DNA from: an uncultured Selenomonadaceae bacterium
GTDB taxonomy: Bacteria > Bacillota > Negativicutes > Selenomonadales > Selenomonadaceae
DNA: 39,464 bases
Direction of reading: 5' to 3'
Assembly: GCA_905235685.1 (NCBI GenBank)
Contig: CAJOMO010000023.1
Span: forward strand, 4,973 to 44,436
This document shows, one piece after another, positions 8,775 to 16,957 of the stretch. The notes under the pieces were generated by a model. The model searched no databases. It saw only the letters and a program-made list of their open reading frames with translations, and had not been told where the DNA came from. Position 1 is the stretch's first letter. Each line of letters begins with the position of its first letter. The translations under genes were made by a program, and so were the position numbers.

Positions 8775-9812
8775 TTGTTGAAAGTAAGCATAATTGGGGC
8801 GACGGGCTACGCGGGCGCAGAACTTTTGTCAATTTTACACAGACACCCGCAGGCTGACGTTGTTCATATAACTTCGGAGAGCCACACCGGCAAAAATATT
8901 TCTGAAATTTATCCGCACCTGCGCGATATTTACGATATGAAATTGGAAAGTTTATCCGAGATTGAGCAAATCGGCGCGGACAGCGATTTTGTATTCATAG
9001 CGCTGCCGCACGGGCACGCAATGGCTGTTGGCAAAAAACTTGAGAAACTTTCTACGCGAATAATCGATTTGGGCGCTGATTATCGTTTCGACGATACAAA
9101 TATTTACGAAGAATGGTACAGCGTTCAGCACACGCACAAAAACGCGCCGCGCGTCTACGGTTTAGCGGAAATTTACCGCGAAGATATTCGCACGGCAAAA
9201 ATTATCGGCAACGCGGGCTGTTTCACCACGGCGTCAATTTTGGCGCTCGCTCCGCTCGTCCGCCATCACTTAATCGAATCCGACTCAATTATTGTCGACG
9301 CGAAAAGCGGCGTTAGCGGCGCGGGCAGGAGTCTTAAGCAGGGCAATCATTTTCCCGAACTCTACGATAATTTCAAAGCCTACAACGTTGCCAAACATCG
9401 CCACACGCCCGAAATTGAGCAGGTACTTAGCGATTTGAGCAATGAGCCGGTGATTATCAATTTCACGCCGCACCTTGTACCAATGTCGCGCGGGATTTTG
9501 TCCACGTGTTACGCGAAAATTAAAGATATGCGCGTTGCCGGTACGATTGAGGCGGCTTTTCAAAAAATGTATGGCAACGAAAAATTTATTCGGCTGTTGG
9601 GTGCGGGCGGTTATCCGGAAACAAAGTACGTTCGCGGCTCGAATTACTGTGACATCGCCTGGCACATTGACGAGCGGACGCAGCGCGTGATTGTGCTTTC
9701 GGCGATTGATAATCTTGTTAAAGGCGCGGCGGGGCAAGCTGTGCAGAATTTCAATATAGCGGCGGGCTTTGAAGAGGCGACGGCGCTTGACGTTGTGCCT
9801 TTGTACCCTTAA
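8775..9812 (+). CDS. argC: N-acetyl-gamma-glutamyl-phosphate reductase
   Basis: ArgC carries out the NADPH-dependent third step of arginine biosynthesis. The N-terminal IIGATGYAGAELL is the dinucleotide-binding fold. The catalytic cysteine is Cys149 in GNAGCFTT, where many homologues have GNPGCYPT. The HRHTPEIEQ motif supplies the conserved histidine. Length is 345 residues, standard for the family. The start is TTG at 8775 (a second TTG at 8778 is possible) with GGAGG nine bases before it. Its own promoter lies at 8712-8740. No other arg gene is present; the next genes, 12 bp downstream, make ADP-heptose, so argC is isolated from its pathway. Confidence 0.93.
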   Translation: MLKVSIIGATGYAGAELLSILHRHPQADVVHITSESHTGKNISEIYPHLRDIYDMKLESLSEIEQIGADSDFVFIALPHGHAMAVGKKLEKLSTRIIDLGADYRFDDTNIYEEWYSVQHTHKNAPRVYGLAEIYREDIRTAKIIGNAGCFTTASILALAPLVRHHLIESDSIIVDAKSGVSGAGRSLKQGNHFPELYDNFKAYNVAKHRHTPEIEQVLSDLSNEPVIINFTPHLVPMSRGILSTCYAKIKDMRVAGTIEAAFQKMYGNEKFIRLLGAGGYPETKYVRGSNYCDIAWHIDERTQRVIVLSAIDNLVKGAAGQAVQNFNIAAGFEEATALDVVPLYP

Positions 9813-9824
9813 GGCGGTGAGATT

Positions 9825-10826
9825 TTGCAAAAGTTAGATACTACCACGAGCAAATTTCAAGGCAAAAAAATTTTGGTTGTCGGCGATATGATTGCCGATA
9901 TTTATCTTCACGGCAATATTTCGCGAATTTCGCGGGAAGCGCCGGTATTGGTTTTGGAAGAAACCGGCAGAAATGTTGTGGCGGGCGGCGCGGCAAATGT
10001 CGTTGCGAATTTGGCGGCGTTGGGCGCTGAAGTTTATGCTGTGGGCGTGGTTGGCGACGATTTTTACGGCGAAGAATTGAAGGCTGTTTTGAAAGGCGGC
10101 GGCAATGTTCATATCGAAGGTTTTGTTACGGACAAGACGCGCCCGACCATTGCGAAAACGCGCGTAGTTGCGGGCGGGCGAACCACTGTCAGCCACCAAA
10201 TTGTTCGGATTGACCGCGAATATCGCGACCCTCTGTCAAAGAAAATGGAGGCGGCGCTCATTGCGAAATTGGATAAGATTTTGCCAAATGTCGAAGGAAT
10301 TGTTCTTAGCGATTATTGCAACAACGCCATTACCAATGACATTCGCCGATTTATTTTGAATTACGCGGGCAAAAAGCGTATACCTTGCATAGTGGATTCG
10401 CTGAACAGGATTGGCGAATTTAGCGGCGCGACTTACGCCAAGCAGAATGACGTTGAACTTTCGGCGTTTGTCGGGCGGCAGATTGAAGATATGACTTCGC
10501 TCATTAACGCGGGGATTGAACTTTTGAAACATCTGAATGCGAATGCGCTGTTGGTGACGCGCGGCGAATTGGGCTTGAGTTTATTCGAGCGCGGCGGCTC
10601 GGTGCATCACATACCGGTTGCTGAGCGCAGTGAAGTTTTCGACGTGTCGGGCGCGGGCGATACTTGCGTTGCGGCGTTTTTGCTGGCGGCGGTTTCGGGT
10701 TTCAATCCGGTAATTTCTGCGCGATTGGCGAATTATGCGGCGGGCATTACCGTTAAAAAATTTGGGACAAGCACGGTTAGCGCCGAAGAATTGACCGAAA
10801 TTTTGAAGCGAGTTCCGCTGATTTGA
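9825..10826 (+). CDS. rfaE1: D-glycero-beta-D-manno-heptose-7-phosphate kinase
   Basis: This PfkB-family sugar kinase phosphorylates heptose-7-phosphate on the route to ADP-heptose for the lipopolysaccharide core. It shows SRISREAPVLVLE, GGAANVVANLAALGA and the ATP-site anion hole GAGD (276-279) inside DVSGAGDTCVAAF. At 333 residues it matches the kinase half of bifunctional HldE, with the nucleotidyltransferase half encoded separately just downstream. The start is TTG at 9825 with AAGGCGGTGA upstream. The gene is evidence for a lipopolysaccharide-bearing outer membrane. Confidence 0.93.
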   Translation: MQKLDTTTSKFQGKKILVVGDMIADIYLHGNISRISREAPVLVLEETGRNVVAGGAANVVANLAALGAEVYAVGVVGDDFYGEELKAVLKGGGNVHIEGFVTDKTRPTIAKTRVVAGGRTTVSHQIVRIDREYRDPLSKKMEAALIAKLDKILPNVEGIVLSDYCNNAITNDIRRFILNYAGKKRIPCIVDSLNRIGEFSGATYAKQNDVELSAFVGRQIEDMTSLINAGIELLKHLNANALLVTRGELGLSLFERGGSVHHIPVAERSEVFDVSGAGDTCVAAFLLAAVSGFNPVISARLANYAAGITVKKFGTSTVSAEELTEILKRVPLI

Positions 10827-10838
10827 TTGGTGATTTTA

Positions 10839-11321
10839 ATGCTTATCGACAGAAATAAAATTGCCGAAACCTGCGCGAAAATTCGGCAGAGCGGCAAGAA
10901 AATTGTTTTTACGAATGGCTGTTTTGATATTCTTCATGTTGGACACGTGCGGTATTTGACGGCGGCGAAAAATTTGGGCGACGTGCTGATTATCGGCTTG
11001 AATACCGATGAATCCGTTAAAAAGTTGAAGGGCGCGGCTCGTCCTGTTAACAATGAAAAAGCCCGCGCTGAAGTTTTGCTCGGGCTGAAGGCTGTTGATT
11101 ATGTTGTGCTTTTTGGCGAAGATACCGCTGAAAATTTAATCGCGCAGGTCAAGCCGGACGTTTACGTCAAGGGCGGCGATTATACGCTTGAGACTTTGCC
11201 GGAGGCTAAGATTGTTCAAAGTTACGGCGGCGCGGTTGAGCTGATTAAATTTGTGGAAGGACATTCAACGACGAAACTTATTGAAAAATTATCGGCGTCT
11301 GCGGAAAAAAATCACGGCTAA
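10839..11321 (+). CDS. rfaE2: D-glycero-beta-D-manno-heptose 1-phosphate adenylyltransferase
   Basis: This nucleotidyltransferase transfers AMP to heptose-1-phosphate to give ADP-heptose. The signature TNGCFDILHVGHVRYL is present, with the catalytic HVGH at residues 33-36, and a late VKGGDYT segment. The 160-residue length fits a stand-alone RfaE2. ATG at 10839 is chosen because GGTGA sits six bases upstream; TTG at 10827 and GTG at 10830 are in-frame alternatives. Its 3' end overlaps the convergent dedA gene by 33 bp. The phosphatase and isomerase steps of the pathway are not in the window. Confidence 0.93.
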   Translation: MLIDRNKIAETCAKIRQSGKKIVFTNGCFDILHVGHVRYLTAAKNLGDVLIIGLNTDESVKKLKGAARPVNNEKARAEVLLGLKAVDYVVLFGEDTAENLIAQVKPDVYVKGGDYTLETLPEAKIVQSYGGAVELIKFVEGHSTTKLIEKLSASAEKNHG

Positions 11322-11879
11322 GATTATCGCGCAGATTATCACAAAGGCGATGCTGGCTTCGTGTCCAATTTCAAGTAATTTGCGCCAATTTTCGCCTAAA
11401 AACATTCCGGCGTAAAGAATTAGCGCTGTCCACGGCAATGAGCCTGCGAAAGTATAAAACAGAAATGACGGAAAATTGACGCGCGCGAAACCCGCGGGCA
11501 GTGATATAAACGTCCGAACGACGGGTAACATTCTGCTGAAAAATACTGCGCGGATACCGTATCTGTCGAACCAGTTTTGCGCTAAATCCACATGCGATTT
11601 TTTTATCAAGAAATATTTGCCGTATTTGTCGACGAATTTTCTGCCGCCGGTTGCGCCCACTGCATAAGCAAAAATTGAGCCCGCCATTCCGCCAATCATA
11701 CCTGCAACCATCGCGCCGGTGAACGTCATTTTCTCCGCGTAAATCAAATAGCCCGCAAAACCTAAAATTAATTCGCTGGGTATCGGTATGCAGGCGTTTT
11801 CCATTGCCATCAAAACTGCGACAGCGATATATCCGTACGAATCTATAAATCCCAAAAACATCTGTGAAATTTGTTCCAT
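11289..11879 (-). CDS. DedA family membrane protein
   Basis: DedA (SNARE-associated, PF09335) proteins are inner-membrane proteins linked to envelope homeostasis and lipid-carrier recycling. The 196-residue sequence has several hydrophobic segments, including the re-entrant region after MENACIPIPSELILGFAGYL and the conserved FFSRMLPVVRTFISLPAG segment with its essential arginines. The C-terminus ends in a helix followed by RRRR. ATG at 11879 is favoured over an upstream TTG at 11897 because GGAAAGGAC lies eight bases before it. Its coding end overlaps rfaE2 in opposite orientation. The upstream region is occupied by intergenic repeat copy A. Confidence 0.92.
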   Translation of the reverse strand: MEQISQMFLGFIDSYGYIAVAVLMAMENACIPIPSELILGFAGYLIYAEKMTFTGAMVAGMIGGMAGSIFAYAVGATGGRKFVDKYGKYFLIKKSHVDLAQNWFDRYGIRAVFFSRMLPVVRTFISLPAGFARVNFPSFLFYTFAGSLPWTALILYAGMFLGENWRKLLEIGHEASIAFVIICAIILAVIFFRRRR

Positions 11880-11904
11880 TAAAGTTGTCCTTTCCAAATT
11901 TATT

Positions 11905-12020
11905 ACGGCATTTCTTTTTGGCGCAAAAAGAAACGCCTAGCAAAGAAAAACATGCCCGCTGAATAATTCGCGTCACGCTCATTAACAGCGGGCGGGGTTC
12001 GCCGCCCATCCTTGGGCGGT
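11905..12020 (+). repeat. Structured intergenic repeat, copy A
   Basis: GGCATTTCTTTTTGG and AAAAAGAAACGCCTAGCAAAG form an A/T-rich hairpin followed by GCAAAGAAAAA. Next comes CCCGCTG...CAGCGGG around a CGTCACG centre, then GGGGTTCGCCGCCCATCCTTGGGCGG. The order matches copies B (30379-30515, minus) and C (36594-36703). It lies between the divergent dedA and ylqF genes. Confidence 0.7.
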
Positions 12021-12048
12021 CTTAATTGCAACGTAGGAGGTGAGTGCT

Positions 12049-12915
12049 TTGGTTGACGATTTGCCAAATTTGCAGTGGTTTCCTGGTCATATGAAAAAAA
12101 CTGAGCGCCTCATTCAAGAGAATTTGAAGTTGGTTGATTTAATCATTGAAATTGTTGACGCTCGCATTCCATTTTCAAGCAAAAATCCGCTGTTCAATGA
12201 AATGTTTGCTGAAAAAACCCGCCTCACTGTTTTCACTAAACCCGACCTTGCCAATCTCGCTGAAACCAAAAAGTGGCTTGAATATTTTCGCGCAGATATC
12301 AATCCGGCGGTGGCTGTCGACGCCGCTCACGGCACGGGTATTAAAAATTTAATTGCGCTGGCTAAAAATCTTACGCAAGAAAAAACGCACAAGCTAGTCA
12401 AGCACGGTGCTAAACCGCGCGCCGCTCGTGCTATGGTTGTTGGTATTCCAAATGTCGGCAAATCGTCGCTGATTAACAAATTGGCGGGCGTCAATCACAC
12501 CAAAACCGAAAATCGCCCCGGCGTTACCCGCGCCAAACAGTGGATTAAAATTGACGATGGACTTCAACTTTTAGATACGCCTGGCATTCTTTACCCGAAG
12601 TTCGAAGACCAGGAAGTTGCCGTCAAATTGGCGTGGACTTATGCTATCAGCGATGAAATTTACGATATCGAGCCGATTGTTTGTAAATTGCTTGAAACTC
12701 TTGTTGAAAAAAATCCTGCCGGACTGCGCGAACGTTTCAAATTAACTGAGCCGCTTTCAAATGACGGGCGCGAACTTTTGAGCGTTATCGGCAAAAAGCG
12801 CGGCTGTATTCGCAGCGGCGGCGTTTTGGACGTCGACAGAGCGGCTAAGATGATTTTGACGGAATTTCGCGAAGGCAAAATTGGCAGAATAACTTTGGAC
12901 GAATCGCCTCAATGA
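12049..12915 (+). CDS. ylqF: Ribosome biogenesis GTPase YlqF/RbgA
   Basis: RbgA is a circularly permuted GTPase required for late assembly of the 50S subunit. The N-terminal QWFPGHMKKTER segment is diagnostic. GTPase motifs appear in permuted order: G4 TKPD (63-66), then G1 GIPNVGKSSLIN (from 132), then G3 DTPG (176-179). A C-terminal RNA-binding-like helical domain follows. Length is 288 residues. The start is TTG at 12049, because AGGAGG (12035-12040) is correctly spaced for it and the alternative GTG at 12040 would lie inside that site. The last seven bases overlap the convergent TSCPD gene. Confidence 0.94.
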   Translation: MVDDLPNLQWFPGHMKKTERLIQENLKLVDLIIEIVDARIPFSSKNPLFNEMFAEKTRLTVFTKPDLANLAETKKWLEYFRADINPAVAVDAAHGTGIKNLIALAKNLTQEKTHKLVKHGAKPRAARAMVVGIPNVGKSSLINKLAGVNHTKTENRPGVTRAKQWIKIDDGLQLLDTPGILYPKFEDQEVAVKLAWTYAISDEIYDIEPIVCKLLETLVEKNPAGLRERFKLTEPLSNDGRELLSVIGKKRGCIRSGGVLDVDRAAKMILTEFREGKIGRITLDESPQ

Positions 12916-13160
12916 ACGTTTTTGTCAATGGCAAGAGCAAGCTGATCTGCGCAACTTGTGCCACGCGCGCCGCAGGGGTTACCGCGCAACATATCAGCAA
13001 TTTTTTTAGCGTCCTGTCCTTCGACAAGTTTACCAATCGCGGGCAAATTTCCAGGGCAGCCGCCAACAAAGCTTACGTTGTGCAAGCGCCCTTCGTCGTC
13101 CACGCTGAAGTTAATTTTTTTTGAGCAGGTGCGCTCCGTGTCGTACGTAAAATCTTTCAA
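12909..13160 (-). CDS. TSCPD domain protein (TIGR03905 family)
   Basis: This 83-residue protein belongs to the small TSCPD-domain family TIGR03905, of unknown function. The domain resembles the C-terminal part of some class II ribonucleotide reductases. Seen here are the FVGGCPGNL motif, the GNPCGARGTSCADQLA motif and conserved cysteines that may bind a metal. The start is TTG at 13160 with AGGAGGG upstream. It is the last gene of the leftward trpF-ydjM-TSCPD unit, 24 bp after the membrane-protein gene, and its end overlaps ylqF by seven bases. Confidence 0.88.
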   Translation of the reverse strand: MKDFTYDTERTCSKKINFSVDDEGRLHNVSFVGGCPGNLPAIGKLVEGQDAKKIADMLRGNPCGARGTSCADQLALAIDKNVH

Positions 13161-13184
13161 GTTAAACCCTCCTAAAATTCGCGG

Positions 13185-13727
13185 CTACCTGACTAATCTT
13201 ATGCCGCTCTCGTCAATGATAATATGCTCTTGCATTTGTGTCAACTTTTCGCGCAGATTAAATTCGTCAATGAAAATGTCGCTGAAACTGAACGCCAAAC
13301 AGCCGCAAATTATCAGCCCCGAACAAAAATATTCTTGCCACGAGCCGACTTTGAAAAGTTTGAGCCCGTATTTTTTTCGCGGTTTAAAGATTGGAACTTT
13401 GCCGCAAATTCCGTCTTCGGCGATATGTAGCAGGCAGCCGATTAGCACGTAAGTTATCAGCGTCAAAAAAATTGCCAGCGTCGGATTCGGGAAATAAAAT
13501 TTTGCGCCCTGCGCGAGTGCGATTAGCAATAAATAAATCGGCGGGTAATGTGACCACGTGCGGTGGTTTCTGCGCCATTTCCAATAGGCGCGGCTTTCAG
13601 TTGGCGGCGAACCTTCAACTCTGTCGGGAATTACCGCGCCCACTATGCTTGACGCTACAAAAAATGCGTCGTCCGTTGCCGCGTAAACCAAAAAGCCCGT
13701 CACGATTTGGTGGTTAATCCACTTCAT
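13185..13727 (-). CDS. YdjM-like membrane-bound metal-dependent hydrolase (PF04307)
   Basis: The protein resembles the YdjM/YbcI family of inner-membrane predicted metal-dependent hydrolases. An N-terminal MKWINHQIVTGFLVYA segment carries the conserved His. IPDRVEG follows, then WRRNHRTWSHYPPIY with the HRTWSH metal-type motif, two or three hydrophobic segments, and GCLLHIAEDGICGKVP with a His and acidic residues. Length is 180 residues. ATG at 13727 lies inside the 3' end of trpF (14-bp overlap), suggesting translational coupling. The biochemical role is unknown; some relatives are DNA-damage-inducible. Confidence 0.82.
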   Translation of the reverse strand: MKWINHQIVTGFLVYAATDDAFFVASSIVGAVIPDRVEGSPPTESRAYWKWRRNHRTWSHYPPIYLLLIALAQGAKFYFPNPTLAIFLTLITYVLIGCLLHIAEDGICGKVPIFKPRKKYGLKLFKVGSWQEYFCSGLIICGCLAFSFSDIFIDEFNLREKLTQMQEHIIIDESGIRLVR

Positions 13728-14328
13728 AATTTTTCACTTCGCGCAGAAATTTTTCAATCTTAGCCGCAGATTTTTCGCCGTCAATTTCCAAACTCCCCGA
13801 AACGTCCAGCGCATACGGCTTAAATATTTCCGCCGCCTCTACGAAATTATTAATGGAGATACCGCCCGCTATGAACACCGGCTTTGTTATTTTCAAAATC
13901 TCTCGCGCAGAACTGCGCCAATCGAAACTTTTGCCCGTGCCGCCCGCCGCGCCCGCAACGAAACTGTCAACTAAAATAAATTCGCACGGAAAATTATTCG
14001 CGGCGTCCACGCTGAAACCGTCGCCGTAACGATACGCCTTGATAATCGGGCGGTTAATTTTTTCGGCGTATTCGGCAGTTTCCGCGCCGTGCAGCTGAAC
14101 ATAATCCAGCCCAACTTTTTCGACAATGGCGTTTACAATTTCGGCGGATTCGTTGACAAAGACGCCAACTTTTTTAATTTTGAGCGGGCGCAGAATCTCC
14201 GCGGCACTTTCCGGCGCAATGTACCGTTTGCTTTTCGCGTAAAAAATGCACCCGATATAATCAGCGCCGAATTTTTCTACAGCCCGCGCCGCCTCGACTG
14301 TTTTTATTCCACAAATTTTAATTTTCAT
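13714..14328 (-). CDS. trpF: Phosphoribosylanthranilate isomerase
   Basis: TrpF performs the Amadori rearrangement of phosphoribosylanthranilate in tryptophan synthesis. The MKIKICGIKT start with its catalytic Cys7, the GCIFYAKSKRYI segment, KKVGVFVNE, DYVQLHG, the LVDS strand with the catalytic Asp, and FIAGGI near the C-terminus identify the TIM barrel. Length is 204 residues. A promoter with 17-bp spacing (TTTACA and TAAAAT, minus strand, 14338-14366) precedes it. No other trp genes are nearby; it leads a short unit with a membrane hydrolase and a TSCPD protein. Confidence 0.94.
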   Translation of the reverse strand: MKIKICGIKTVEAARAVEKFGADYIGCIFYAKSKRYIAPESAAEILRPLKIKKVGVFVNESAEIVNAIVEKVGLDYVQLHGAETAEYAEKINRPIIKAYRYGDGFSVDAANNFPCEFILVDSFVAGAAGGTGKSFDWRSSAREILKITKPVFIAGGISINNFVEAAEIFKPYALDVSGSLEIDGEKSAAKIEKFLREVKNYEVD

Positions 14329-14337
14329 AACCCTGCA

Positions 14338-14366
14338 ATTTTAACAGCTAAGATTAATTTTGTAAA
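14338..14366 (-). promoter_or_regulatory. Promoter of trpF
   Basis: On the minus strand, TTTACA (14366-14361), a 17-bp spacer and TAAAAT (14343-14338) sit just before the trpF start. It is back to back with the AAA-gene promoter. Confidence 0.6.
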
Positions 14367-14368
14367 TC

Positions 14369-14396
14369 TTGAAAATCCGCATTTACGCGCTATAAT
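14369..14396 (+). promoter_or_regulatory. Promoter of the AAA ATPase unit
   Basis: TTGAAA (14369-14374), a 16-bp spacer and TATAAT (14391-14396) lie 24 bases before the ATG at 14421. Its -35 box is only two bases from that of the divergent trpF promoter. Confidence 0.65.
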
Positions 14397-14420
14397 TAAA
14401 CTCAAGGGAGAGGATAATTT

Positions 14421-16532
14421 ATGATTTTTTACAACTGCGAAATAATTTTTAAATGTTTGCTGGACGAAAATTCGGAGATTTTTGAGGAACGGCGACCGCC
14501 CTGGCGAAATGGGCACGGCAATCATTTTTGGCCCGAAGATACCATTCAAGAATTTAACAGCGCGCTGGTTGAATCAGAATCCGAGAAAATTGCAATGCTG
14601 ATTTACGAGGCGAAAACCGACAAGGAATTTGATTTAGTCGTTGCCGTGAATCTGATGGAGCGCCTAACGCCCGCGCGCCTGCTGAAAATTTTTAAAAAAT
14701 ATCTCAAGGAAGAAATTTTTGAATACGAATTGCACGATATCAAAATTAAAACTTTCAAAGAAGTTACGCCATTTCAAGCGTCAAAGCTGTTGGGGTTGGC
14801 TGATAAAAATCGCCACGTAACTTTCAATGTGGATTGGAACAGGCTGGGGATTTTCGGCAACGACGAATTTTCGCTGAATTATTTTCGCAACGGCGATTTT
14901 AATGTTCAAGACGGGCTGATAGAGTCTTCGGAGCTGCCTTACTCTTTGGCTCTTACAATGGCGAAAAAATTAATGCTCGATCAAAGTTTTCTCGACGAAC
15001 TCAATCGCATTTACACTTCCGACCACCCGAAAAAATTTGCCGGCTTACCTATCCATTACGTTCTCAAAGTCAAAAATTCGCAGGGCGTTAAGCAAATGAT
15101 TCAGCTCCTGTGTCATGCGCTTTATACAAATCAGCGAATTGTCGGGCGCACAATTACCCGCATTAACGAAATAACCGAGCGCGCGCACCACGACTGCGAT
15201 ATCGACGCGGTTTTTGAGCAAAGCGCCGGCAACACCATGATTATCGAAATGCGCGGTAGCAGCGAAGACCATATGAATTACGCGTCCGGATATCATATGG
15301 TTGTCAACGAGTTCAGCAACCAAATCAAAACGCATCAGCACAACACGCTTTTTGTCCTTATCGAGGAGAGCGATAACCCTGGATTTGCGCCGAAACTTAT
15401 TTCTGCTGTGCAAGAGGATATGCATTTAATCGAACTCAAGGAAGGCGCAGGAAATCGCGCAGTTGCATTGGAATATCTTAAAAATTTGGCGGCGGCGGGC
15501 AATTTGACTTCCTACAGCGACGCGGATTTTGAACAGGCACTCGGCACGGATTCAACTTTTCGCCCGTCCGATATCAACCGGATTTATGAATTAATGCGCC
15601 GCGACAACCTCCGCAACAACATTTACACCGCTTATAAAAATGTCAGCCAATTTCGGATTGACGCCAGCAAAATTGCCGTGAATGACGCTTATTCGGCGCT
15701 GCAGGAAATGATCGGCTTAACCGACGTCAAGAAACTTTTGGAGCAGATTGTTGCCAATTTCAAAATCCAAAAGGCGCGTTCGAGTATGGGCTTAAGCCAG
15801 CAACGAATGAGCATGCATATGGTTTTCACCGGCAACCCTGGTACTGCCAAAACAACCGTTTCGCGCCTGTTCGCGCAGATTTTGAGCAAGGAAGGCATTC
15901 TTGACAGCGGCAATTATGTTGAGTGTGGTCGCGCAGATTTGATTGGTGAATACGTTGGGCAGACCGCGCCGAAAGTTCGTCACAGATTCCGCGAAGCTAA
16001 GGGCGGCATTTTGATGATTGACGAGGCGTACAGTTTAGTTGACCATTGGAAGGGCGCGTACGGCGACGAGGCGCTGTCCACGATTGTTCAGGAAATGGAA
16101 AATAACCGCGACGATACGATTGTGATATTCTGCGGCTATCCGGACAAAATGAAAGACTTTATCGAACGCAACGAAGGCTTGAGGAGCCGCATTGCTTTTC
16201 AGATTGATTTTCCGGATTACAAAGCTGAGGAACTTGTCGGTATTTTGAAATTGTTTGTAAAAAATGACGGCTACGAAATTACGCCGGAGATTGAAAATAA
16301 GTGCCGTGAAATTTTTGTTAAAGCCGCGCAAAAGAAAGACTTCGGCAATGGGCGCTTTGTTCGGAATTTGTGGGAACAGGCTAAACTCAAGCAGTCGTCG
16401 CGGATTTGCGCTGAAAATTCCGGCAGAGAAATTACCCGCGAAGAAATTATCAGCCTCAAGCCGGAAGATTTTGACGTGAATATCGCCGAAAAATTCAGCA
16501 GCCGCGGTAATGCGATTGGCTTTGCAAGGTGA
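14421..16532 (+). CDS. AAA+ ATPase with CbbX/SpoVK-like C-terminal module
   Basis: The 703-residue protein has three parts. Residues 1 to about 190 match no domain I recognise. Residues about 200-420 have an AAA-like layout (strands NTMIIEMRG and NTLFVLIEE, then a helical lid) but no Walker A lysine motif, so I read this part as a degenerate AAA module. The C-terminal module is active-type and close to the CbbX/CfxQ/SpoVK family: Walker A GNPGTAKT from residue 471, Walker B ILMIDEA with Asp534, VGQTAPKVR, and arginine-finger-like GLRSRIAF. Such ATPases remodel protein partners through a ring. ATG at 14421 has GGGAGAGGA upstream. A DUF4258-like gene follows immediately. The target is unknown, and no Rubisco, sporulation or type VII secretion gene is near. 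Confidence 0.88.
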   Translation: MIFYNCEIIFKCLLDENSEIFEERRPPWRNGHGNHFWPEDTIQEFNSALVESESEKIAMLIYEAKTDKEFDLVVAVNLMERLTPARLLKIFKKYLKEEIFEYELHDIKIKTFKEVTPFQASKLLGLADKNRHVTFNVDWNRLGIFGNDEFSLNYFRNGDFNVQDGLIESSELPYSLALTMAKKLMLDQSFLDELNRIYTSDHPKKFAGLPIHYVLKVKNSQGVKQMIQLLCHALYTNQRIVGRTITRINEITERAHHDCDIDAVFEQSAGNTMIIEMRGSSEDHMNYASGYHMVVNEFSNQIKTHQHNTLFVLIEESDNPGFAPKLISAVQEDMHLIELKEGAGNRAVALEYLKNLAAAGNLTSYSDADFEQALGTDSTFRPSDINRIYELMRRDNLRNNIYTAYKNVSQFRIDASKIAVNDAYSALQEMIGLTDVKKLLEQIVANFKIQKARSSMGLSQQRMSMHMVFTGNPGTAKTTVSRLFAQILSKEGILDSGNYVECGRADLIGEYVGQTAPKVRHRFREAKGGILMIDEAYSLVDHWKGAYGDEALSTIVQEMENNRDDTIVIFCGYPDKMKDFIERNEGLRSRIAFQIDFPDYKAEELVGILKLFVKNDGYEITPEIENKCREIFVKAAQKKDFGNGRFVRNLWEQAKLKQSSRICAENSGREITREEIISLKPEDFDVNIAEKFSSRGNAIGFAR

Positions 16533-16538
16533 TTGGTT

Positions 16539-16889
16539 ATGAGACAGATTATAAATTTTGAAGGTGAAGATTATCGCGTCAACATTTTATTCACGAATCA
16601 CGCGCTGGACCGCGGAAATGACCGCTGCGTTTCCGAATCGAAGGTTATTCGCTGCATAGAAAAGGGCTTCGGCTATTTGTTGGACGACGCCGAAATAAAT
16701 TGGAGCTGCCCGCACAGAATGTACAGCAGGCTGATTCATTCGGCGGAGAATTTTATGGTGATAGCGTTCAGCCGCTGGAATGCCTACGAGACGGAGATTA
16801 ATATTTCGGTTATCACGGTGATTTTGGATTTATTTAATCCGCGGCACAATCGGCGCAATCCTAAGCACACCAAAACGCATACGATTTAG
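16539..16889 (+). CDS. Small DUF4258-like protein
   Basis: The 116-residue product has a segment FTNHALDRGNDRCVSESKVIRCIEKG resembling the N-terminal helix pattern of DUF4258 (His, Arg, then a helix ending in Lys-Gly). A beta-rich part follows and the tail is basic (RHNRRNPKHTKTH). DUF4258 proteins are uncharacterised; some relatives look like RelE/BrnT-type toxins, but no catalytic residues can be assigned here. ATG at 16539 is used because AAGGTGA, overlapping the AAA stop codon, lies six bases upstream. The four-to-seven-base spacing shows tight coupling with the AAA gene, making this a probable partner or client. Confidence 0.72.
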   Translation: MRQIINFEGEDYRVNILFTNHALDRGNDRCVSESKVIRCIEKGFGYLLDDAEINWSCPHRMYSRLIHSAENFMVIAFSRWNAYETEINISVITVILDLFNPRHNRRNPKHTKTHTI

Positions 16890-16904
16890 AATATTTTTTC
16901 GCAC

Positions 16905-16945
16905 TAAAAAAGCGGCGGGCTAAAATGCTCGTCGCCAATTTTTTT
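16905..16945. terminator. Bidirectional terminator between the AAA unit and rpiB
   Basis: GCGGCGGGC (16912-16920) pairs with GCTCGTCGC (16927-16935) with two G-U pairs. An A-run precedes it and a T-run (16939-16945) follows, so it can serve both converging transcripts. Confidence 0.8.
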
Positions 16946-16957
16946 ATAATAGCAAAG

